From Floccularia luteovirens (Eukaryota; Basidiomycota; Agaricomycetes; Agaricales; Squamanitaceae), in contig VSJF01000001.1 of the NCBI GenBank assembly GCA_009739215.1, forward strand, positions 1,798,001 through 1,862,000: a stretch of 64,000 nt of DNA, read 5' to 3'. Below the pieces are notes generated by a model. It did not search any database and had not been told where the DNA came from. It saw only the letters and a program-made list of their open reading frames with translations. Made by a program: the position numbers and the translations under genes. This document shows, piece after piece, positions 55,801 to 64,000 of this stretch; the first letter of the stretch is position 1; the number at the start of each line of letters is the position of its first letter.

Positions 55801-58800
55801 GTTTAAAGATTTTCTCATTGTCCCCGGCGTTCTGATCTGTTGCCAGCTGGGAATTGGTACATGCTTGTCGGAGAAGGTCCCAGTACGTTTCGGCTTCATG
55901 AGTATTGGTGGTAGGAACAACTTTCCAGAGGGGTGGTTGTGTGTCGGATGTGGCCCATAGAAATATAGGTGCCTGATTGTCAAAGTGCCAGTATGTAGGA
56001 GCTGAAACGGATACACTTATAGATAAGGCGTCTGTGGCAGCAAGTTCGAAAACGGTTGGATGTTCCCCATTATCCTCACAGATGATCCATGGTTGGCCTT
56101 TATTTAGGGGGTGGAGAGGAGTCACCAAGCCCAATGACCTAAGAAGATCCAGGATTTGAAGAAATCGGGAACGGGAACGAGAACTCCCTATTTGTAATAT
56201 GTTTTGCAGTCCTGATGGGATATCCTGAATTGGTGTTCGACGACCTTCTTCTGTTGCATAGTAATGGGAAAGTCTTTCGTCGTGTGTCAAGGGGGCAACG
56301 ATAGAACAATACAATCCGAGTGGTATCTCCTGAAGAAAGAAAGGGTGATAGATAATACGAGATTTTAACGAAACGACGTTTTGCGATTCAGTCCCAGTTT
56401 CGAAGGTTTTGAGCATGTAAAGGTGTAATTCTCGTGCCCGCATGACCTTTCCAACAATGAACCCGTATAATTGACCAATGGTCGTTTTTTCCGTGAGCAA
56501 CACGCTCCGTATTGTTGAATCATCGTTAGAGAAAAGACGATTTGTCGCTGCTATATTTCTGCTCAATAGATCTACTTCGTAATTTCCAGTTTGCTCTGCC
56601 TGCAAGATTTTGAGAGGGAGGGTTCCATGTGAAGTCGATAAATCGTTCCCATACTCCAGTGGTTCACTGATTCTAACATATGAGCTCCGTTGGGGTGGAG
56701 TCGGTGGAACACCACGAGCCAAATCAGCAAGGAATTTGTTCAAAGTTTGCTGGTCGATATCTGGCAAATATACAATGGAAGCTGAACGTTGGATCCCTGC
56801 ATTCGTAGTGACAGAAGTCTTCAACTGCTTTATTCTACCACGCCTCTCCATAGCATCGAATGTAGCAGTGGCTGTGCGTTTATCTGTCCTAGTCCCAACG
56901 GGACAACTGGTTGGTTCTCCAATATCAGCAAGTTTTTCAATCAAGGCCATGTGGGCATCATAAAACTCTTTTGTCTGAATGTTTACGATTCCTCCGAGAT
57001 CCTGTATGACACGATACATCTCGTTTTCTCTACGCAGGTGAGAGACATTTATCTTAGCCTTGGATGTAAAAGAAGGTGGCAAAATAGTATTTGTCACAGT
57101 AGCACTAGATGAGCTGGTGGATCCCACAGAGGGCATATTTGCATTTTCCACGTTGATATCAGCCTATAGCATCGACTGTCAAAACAGGGCAGGGCAGTCA
57201 CACAACCTTTCATACTTACCGTGGCCACATTCTGGGGTTGCAGATTACCAGCAGAATCATAGATGGTGTCCTTGTCTACGGGAGTCTGGGATGATATGTT
57301 TGCGATATTCGACGGGTCCCGACCTTCTGTTTCTTTTGAGGATGCATTCTCTGGGGTTGGCGAGGGCACATCGAGGGCTATCGAATGTTGCTCCTGAACG
57401 CCCGCAGCATCCATAGATCCACCATCCACTTTCCTACGCTTTGGTGGACGTCCACGATTTTTAGGTACATTCGTCTTCTGAGGCTCCTTTACAACGTGGT
57501 TCTGAAGTTTGCGTTTAGATGCGCGTCCTAAACTCTCTGCAGAATCTCGATTCTCTGAAGTAGTGACTGCAATCTGAACAGGTTCGACATTGTGAAGTTG
57601 TTCTGGCTTCTCCATAATCTTAGAATTAACTTCTAAAAATTTTGTAAAAAAAAACCCGATCTGCTTTTAAAAAGTAAGCACGAACCCGAAGAGTGGCGTG
57701 CATCAATACGTCGCCTTTTCGGTGAGGAATCTTCAACCTCCTCATTTTGGTTTACGACTTTCCCCCTTTTCCGTTTAGGAATCTTTAGTTGAGTTCCAGA
57801 TTCTTTTGATTGCAGTTGCTTGTCCCCCGGAGTCCCTTCAAAGCTTGGGAGCATAATACCATCTCTAGAGAATTCTCGGCTATCAACATGGAAGAATTCT
57901 CCAGTATTTGTCAACGCCACATCAGCATATCCAGCAGTTGACTTGTCAAGTTTTTCCTGAGCAACAAGGTCACGGTAGGCACCGATGGTAAAATATCTAT
58001 GACGGCGTTCTCGTCCACTGGTTTCCATTAGGCCCGCGATGCCGAGGTCACTAAGATGAGGTGGTGGCGGGTTTTTCTCTGCTCGGGTGAGAAGTAGCTC
58101 AATGGTCCGTTTGTCAAACTGGCACAGAGATAACGAAAGTTCCTTTTTCGAGTTGTAATTATGAGCTGACTGAGTACCAAGTATTGAAAATATCATCTTA
58201 CATTCAGAGTCATTCCACGAGTACCGGAATCTTGCAAGAGATCGACTATCTGCTTATGAACCGTTGCGTTCAGTTTCAGGCCACATAGTTCATCTAGACA
58301 TAAGTCAGCTTTAGTCCAAGAGATTTAGGTAGACACCTACCAGCGGCTATATGTTCCTCGACATCTTGGGTGTTCAAGATGGCTTCTGCATGAGCAGGGG
58401 AGTCCTGTCCCGTGGTAACTAAACGGAAGCATTTGACAGAGGTATTCAAAGACTTCTTTTTGATGCTCGGTACAACAACTTTCTGGATGATACCCTCTTG
58501 CAACAACTCGCGTATCCTACTTTGGAAAAAGCGACGATCTGTTTTTGTTGGATGTGCAAAACCCTATTACACCCAAAACTCGTATTTTTTTTTTCAAATA
58601 ACATAACACTCCGGACTTACAAGGGTTATCAGCATATTATTTGATGGATGCATATTGTTCTTAGATGACTTTAATAGCTTCACGACCCGACCGCGAATGA
58701 GTGGTAAGCTTGAGAGGTGACGGGCATCAATCGGCGTAAAACCTAATGAAGATTCCGGACCCGTGGTTTCTCCAACGGCCTCCTGTTCATCTTGTTCTGC

Positions 58801-59731
58801 ATTGTTCTCTTCATCGCGTATTGCCTTCCAAAAAGGGTTCCGATCGAAGAAGTATCTGTGGAGACAGAAATGAGTTCCAACACCTCCACGACGTACTTTC
58901 ACCCTGCCAGAAAGATCAGTACTAAAGTTCACTAAATTGCAAATGGAAACTTTTACACAAGGCCTAATTCAGTCAGTTGACGTACAAGATAAAAGCATGT
59001 TTTTTGGTCATATTTCGATTTTTGACCCAGTTCAATGACCGTCACACCGTTATCTCTCCCACGAGTGATGATCTGAAGAGCAGAATAGACCATGGGACTC
59101 AGCTTCGAAGACTGAAGGACATTAATCAACAAAGGGCACGACAGTCTGATAACTACCACTGACCCGGATATGAGAACCAGTGATAGCTTTATATATAGCC
59201 TCTGGATCAACTGCTATTCTCAAGTTATCACCGTACTCGTTACATAGGTCTTCCAACGTCCGAGATTTCGCGTCATGCACAGGAATGAGTTCGGAGATCT
59301 TGGTTTCGATAGGCTCCTCGCCTCTTGCCTTAGCTTTCCGTTTTACACTGGTTTGCGGTGCCACCCAAACTTCTGGGGCACCATCAGGTATTCTCCCAAT
59401 ACGAGCAGTGGGTAGTTTAGCTATAAGTGACCAAATGAATGCGCAAAATGCGTCATCCGTATTCTGGACATGTGTCGTATGTTGGGCATAGAATTCAGTA
59501 ATGAAGGTTCTCAAACGCGATACACTACAGCCTGTTGAAGAGGTGATCAGCTTCTGCAAAATGTAAAGATGGAAAACAGAGGGTGGTGGGGATCGAACCA
59601 AAAGCCTCAGGATTAACAATACACAATTCAGGGATATCTGATATGAAGCATGCATAACAACAAAATCGTAGCTCACCAAGGTCACCATCAAAGGAAAGTT
59701 CTCTCAAACAATGATGAAGTAGTTCGTCCAT
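52804..59731 (-). CDS. TFC3: TFIIIC B-block-binding subunit (Tfc3/Sfc3)
   Basis: Tfc3 binds the B box of tRNA genes in the nucleus so that TFIIIB and RNA polymerase III can be recruited. The N-terminus reads MDELLHHCLRELSFDGDL then CSVSRLRTFITEFY. The B-block winged-helix module comes next: SSKLSPMVYSALQIITRGRDNGVTVIELGQKS, TCFYLVRQLTELGL and TDRRFFQSRIRELLQEGII. A basic middle part holds an AT-hook GRPPKRRK. The long exon at 55096-57151 has LRRENEMYRVIQDLGG and SWNPKYVFTWHQIRYLKQF. Further exons read FHWNSDYDELVRDASAIIRAR, FWTGYTSLVLVSAHF and LRWRLRSVYDRQEVNDILWYL. Frames join at the tested splices. The end reads DKHWYKV with TAA at 52804-52806. The start is the ATG at 59731. About 2,000 residues, near the usual size. 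Not every intron was resolved. Confidence 0.9.
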
Positions 59732-60230
59732 AATGTTTGCTCGATGTTGTTGGTCAAGTTCTGTGCTGACTATTCCCGGCTTTTGATATAAAGAACACTT
59801 TCTACGTTCATAAGGCTTTATCTGATCCAATTGTTCTACAGCACATACCTCTGTGAAAGTTGGGCAATCAATCAATCAATGTTCAGAGGTACATTCAAAC
59901 GTTTGACAATGAGACATCGGATAACTTATGAGTAAATGCAATCATTATCGTAGGGAGTTGGTGACAAGTGTGACATAACAATTCTATCAATTCCCATAAT
60001 AATTATCCGTGCACATATCTAGGGCTATGTAACATACATAATATTCCATACTCACTTTGTAAAAAAAAGTGAATGTATTAATGGCGGTTTGAATTATTAG
60101 ATAGTGGCGGTCATAGTACCAATACTGCAATGAGTCACTGGCGTTTTTTGGGGGAATGGGGGTAGGGCATCGCTCACTCTACAATTCGAGGCAACATCCC
60201 AGGAGACTAAATGTCATCTAAATACCGATT
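59732..60230. promoter_or_regulatory. TFC3 promoter and UPS2 3' region, no gene seen
   Basis: The 499 bp lie between the TFC3 start and the stop of the Ups2-type gene, both on the minus strand. There is a short ATCA repeat at 59868-59881 just upstream of the TFC3 leader, and no recognisable gene. I did not find tRNA genes. Confidence 0.4.
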
Positions 60231-60867
60231 CTACGAGGGCACTCGCTGTCGTTCTTCCCACATTGTCCTCAGGACATCGGTAAATCCTAATTTTCCTAAC
60301 TGTGCATTCTGCTCGAATCTCTGCACTAACCACTTCTCTAAACCATCAGCCGCAGATCTCCAGAGAGCCATCCGTGCTTGTATTTCAGCGGTTTGAGTAA
60401 ACAGGGTCCGGTGGGGCGATACAGGAGAATATTGTATTTGCTCATAACATGTTGCGAACTGAGATAGTGAAAGATTCACGGATGTAATTGTGGCGTTTTG
60501 GGTAGCGGGGTCGACGAACAGTATTTCCCGAACGAATGCGTCTTCTGACCCCCCGAAGAGCTGAGACAATTCAGAAATGATAAGATGAGCCCAGAGAATG
60601 TGAACGTACTTTGAGAACCCAATTTGGAGCTTTCTGTTTACACCCAAGGATACGCTCCGTTCTAATGATACCTGTTGTCGTATCGATAGAACGGTCTAGC
60701 ACGTCTATACTAATGACATGGGAACATCTTGGATTTGGGTACTTATGCCACATTCCAATAACGACATGGGACCATGGGTGACTGAAAAGATAGAGTTTAG
60801 ATTTTCCAAGAAACGACAGGAAATGATGATCGTACTCATAGTTAAAAACTTGCGAGAAGAAATGCAT
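60231..60867 (-). CDS. UPS2: PRELI/SLMO-family mitochondrial lipid carrier, Ups2/Ups3 type
   Basis: Ups2/PRELID3 with Mdm35 carries phosphatidylserine from the outer to the inner mitochondrial membrane, for phosphatidylethanolamine synthesis. Exon 1 (MHFFSQVFNY) splices to DHPWSHVVIGMWHKYPNPRCS, then HVISIDVLDRSIDTTTG, RTERILGCKQKAPNWVLK, LFGGSEDAFVREILFVDPATQ, ITSVNLSLSQFATCYEQI and a C-terminal helix RMALWRSAADGLEKWLVQRFEQNAQLG. This ordering is that of PRELID3/Ups2. The first intron has a GTACGA donor and the second GTACGT; both keep frame. Start 60867, stop 60231-60233. Complete at about 180 residues. It is the second PRELI gene of the window. No Mdm35 gene was seen. Confidence 0.9.
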
Positions 60868-61125
60868 TGTCGTGACTTCTAGTAAAATGAATAGTGATAC
60901 AGGGAAAGACAATAAGGATAAGAGTGGTTGCAAGAGCGGTGTATGTGAATACGCCGAGTGAGGGAATGGGTTGGTGGACTTTTGCGGCGTAAAGCATGTG
61001 TAATTGGTCGGCAACTCCGCCGGGTGTTCCCGAAACAGATTGATCCGATGATTACTGGATTACACTAGATTACACTGCATACAACAACTATATATATCAT
61101 GTAGCTATAAGAGAGTTATTAAAGG

Positions 61126-64000
61126 CTATGTTCGCAGTCGCTCTTCTGCTAATGTCTTCAGCTCCGTTAACCGTGCTTTCATCTTGGGTCTAAACTAAGT
61201 TAGAAAAAGCTATTTATACCGACAAAAACTATTTGACTCACACTTCAAGTAATTTGGCTTCCAGTGTCTGCTTTTCTTCTTGAAGTGCGAGACGTTTCTC
61301 TGCATCCAATTTCGTACTTTCATAGTTCAAATTAGAAACCTTGCCGATCGGCGATTGGGGTTAAAAAGACATACAAGACATATCCTCCTTGGCCGTCATA
61401 GTGGAGTATCAAGGCGTGGTATTTCCACAAGGAAGGGCGGTGTGACACTGTTAAGAGTGTGATTCCCAGCTTGGTGGCGTGTTCCATCATTAGACCTTCA
61501 ATATCCGTCGGAACCAGTGATGTTGCTTCGTCCAAGACTGCATACTAGTTAATGTTCAAGATCGCTCAGCAGGAATGGGACAAACAGGACATCACTATCT
61601 TACCTTAGGGTTGTGATAGAAGAGTCTTGCCCAGGCAATTTTCTGCTGATCACCACCGCTCAAAGTCTCTTTCCATTCTCTAGCAGCGTTCCATCCACCC
61701 TCTCGCTCGACAACCGTTTCCATCCTCACCACAGAGAGGATCTGTAAAAGGTCATCATCTGTAATCCCCCCTAATAATGAGAAATGAGAAGCCTAGGGTT
61801 CAGCAAAGCTTGACGTCATACATACATTGATCATAACGTACTGGCATTCATGTCGCTCTTGCTATGCGGGTATATCACTTGATCTCGCAGGGTTCCTAAT
61901 GATAGATAAGGCCTTTGAGGTATTAAGATGAACTGAGACGATGCGGGTTTGCGGACAATGCCCCCATAAACAGGCCATAGCCCACCAAGTATTCGGAAGA
62001 GTGATGACTTCCCACACCCTAGAATAAAGCATAAGAATAACATCAAGAGCAAAAATGATGTGCTAGCCATTTGGTCCAACAATGAGAAGATGTTGCTATT
62101 CGCTATTCTTAAGTTTCTTGTGAATAAAAAGGTTGGAACTACGCACCCCTGGTTTTACACGGAAACTTAGACTCTTCACAAGCACATCGCCATTTGGTGT
62201 CACGATCGGAACATTTTCAAATTGAATATCCTCCGACTCAATGACTTGACCTCGGCCTTGAAGGACTGTATAACAAGGGTATAAGGGACTATTACTTTTT
62301 TATATAGATGTCAGTAGAATACTTACTCATAGCATGCTCCTCCGTTCCTGTACTACTAACCAAGGATTTCTCGAATTTTCCATTTTTAACTCCCTTCATT
62401 GTATCCAACAGAAGCGAAACTCGCGACGTGTAACCTGCAAGCTCTGACAAGTCCTTGTACGAATACATCACACGCCCAAAAGCATCTGCATATTTAACTG
62501 AGTAAATCCCAAGAACTGACTGATTCATCACTAACCTGATGACGAAAGTAGGAGTCTTCTGTTTGTAACGAATCCTTTTGTCGATGTGATCAACAAAATA
62601 TTCAGAGAAAGATATAGACAAAACACCTTCAGTACGACCCCCAAGATCCAGTATAGCAACACCAGGGAACTTAACGAAAACTGGAATTGCACACAAAACA
62701 AGCTAAAAAGGTCCGGGTGAGTTTAACCATTAGTCTAATTGCAACTACTCACCCCAAAACTTCCCCATAACCATTTGATGATCCCTTCCTCCACGCAACC
62801 GAACAGCCACCTACGGCTCAACACCCTGTTCTCATGTTTGATCACAGTAGCATATTCTCTTTCAATCAACATCTTTTCGGTCTGTTCTCCGCCAAGGAAA
62901 GCCACTTCTTCCGCAAATTCAACAAGTCGGGAGTGGGTATGTCGCAACGAACCTGATAATTGTGCTGACAATGCTGTATACATACCGAAGGGTGGTGTCA
63001 TGTAACGTACTTCAATTCTCGGTCAGAAAATAGCTTCAATACTAGGTGCATTGACTCACATAATACAGCTGTTGATTGTACCAAGAGAGTCAAACACATT
63101 AATCCCTCAGCGCCCACATTCTGAGATAGCTGGTAGTTGTATAGTATCACATCCAGAACGGGTTTAGCTAGATTTGAGTAAATTGCCGCCAGATGGGTGG
63201 AAAAGCGTTGTATGTCGTGGGTGATCATCCTAATTGAAGTTAATAATTCTGAAGAAAAACAAGAGAGGATGGTATTCTCAACTGATCAGGATTCTTTATT
63301 CTGTCGTCTAGATTCGCTGTGATATTGTTCGGTTGAAGTATTCAATAACCAGTATCCGAAAATTCTCACAGAGTTTATAGTAAACTTTGCCATCTGGCCC
63401 CTCATTCTCTTCACCAAGGTATTGCTTCATGACCTCCTCCGTTAACCGAGTGCGATATGCCATTGCAAGCTTGTTCTGCACGTAGCTCAACCAACTGTTA
63501 GTCCAAGTCGCTGGGACAGCAACCAGCAGCCATTTGAGAATATTCCAGAAAAATGAGACGGGTTCTGCGCGGACAAGGCTGGCAACGATTCTATGAGGTT
63601 GTTAGGATATGAATTTGATTGACAAGAAAGCAGGGGAAAGTATGCTAAATCATACAGATCAAACTTTGAAACTCACTTGCCGTCTAGAGCAGCAACATAC
63701 AAAGATATAGCAGTCCGAAATATGAGGAGGCTAGAATGCATGAGAAGTAACAATGCCTCTTTCGATCGGACGCTTGGGATGACTATGCGTAGGATTGAGG
63801 ATAGTCGTTTATAAAATAAAGCATCGACCTGATATAATTTCAGGTCTGTTAATGAAATTAGACGAAAGAATGATGTAACAGGACATTACAGCGACTCGAG
63901 CGGGCTTAGTGGTATTGGTATCGGTATCGGTATTTTTCCTACTCTTGGTGGATGAAGTCGAGCGATCTCCTGATAGACCCTTGTATGTCCCAACTAAAAC
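61126..64000 (-). CDS. ABC transporter, ABCD (peroxisomal fatty acyl) half-transporter, 5' end beyond the window
   Basis: ABCD half-transporters import long-chain acyl-CoA into peroxisomes (Pxa1/Pxa2 type). The visible N-terminal part (minus strand from 64000) has a Ser/Thr/Lys-rich segment with an NTDTDT repeat, then a membrane domain with [47 protein letters not shown] (EAA-like region), [19 protein letters not shown] and [12 protein letters not shown]. The nucleotide-binding part has Walker A GCGKSS with [12 protein letters not shown]-loop [18 protein letters not shown], signature [20 protein letters not shown], Walker B AVLDEATS and the H-loop VSHRP. A C-terminal coiled coil ends at TAG 61126-61128. 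About 780 residues are visible. The paralogue (Pxa1 or Pxa2) cannot be named. Confidence 0.92.

Noticed and set aside
59581..59660. A tRNA gene suggested by GGTTCGATCCC
   Set aside because: No T-arm, anticodon arm or acceptor stem pairing; inside an intron of TFC3.

Overview
The window is nuclear DNA of a filamentous fungus, most likely a mushroom-forming basidiomycete (Agaricomycotina). The reasons are gene density (27 genes in 64 kb, mostly 80-500 bp apart), many GT-AG introns of about 45-65 bp in almost every gene, and protein families such as a DUF7702-type membrane protein, CYP61, GH72+X8 glucanosyltransferase, SUR7 and a GRAM-PH-GRAM sterol glucosyltransferase. I found no rRNA, tRNA, CRISPR or intact transposon. 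Gene models were built by hand: reading frames were joined at splice sites that preserve frame and restore the conserved protein.

Layout. 1-381: 3' end of a cytochrome P450. 601-2419: ERG5 (CYP61). 3636-5403: a small LEA-like mitochondrial protein and ATP11. 5500-6286: LIP2 octanoyltransferase, with a frame break near its start. 6287-8086: a long gap that may hold a decayed gene and holds the promoter of an ammonium transporter (8087-10087). 10197-15283: prenylcysteine oxidase-like gene, F-box gene (one frame break) and dienelactone hydrolase (two frame breaks). 15725-22926: DUF7702 membrane protein, LAS1, a single-pass surface protein and LSB3/YSC84. 23047-31319: PIF1 helicase with an RNase H1-N-like domain, an RRM/zinc-knuckle protein, a GH72 glucanosyltransferase and a SUR7-like protein. 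31672-38587: sterol glucosyltransferase (ATG26 type) and a 2-oxoglutarate dioxygenase. 38864-47988: RIC1, UPS1/PRELI, a metallo-beta-lactamase-fold hydrolase and DRG1/RBG1. 48092-52526: SSK2-type MAPKKK. 52804-60867: TFIIIC subunit TFC3 and a UPS2/SLMO-type PRELI protein. 61126-64000: an ABCD transporter running off the right edge.

The genes do not form one pathway. Recurring themes are mitochondria (ATP11, LIP2, UPS1, UPS2, LEA-like), sterols (ERG5, sterol glucosyltransferase), cell surface and osmotic stress (GH72, SUR7-like, SSK2, LSB3) and housekeeping RNA or trafficking (LAS1, TFC3, DRG1, RIC1). The most unusual signals are architectural: four consecutive microexons of 18, 16, 15 and 14 nt at the 5' end of DRG1, other microexons of 6-15 nt in three genes, a GC-AG intron in ERG5, three divergent gene pairs only 103-114 bp apart, and four one-base frame breaks, all of the same sign, in three otherwise well conserved genes. 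I did not find a convincing new defence or mobile system.
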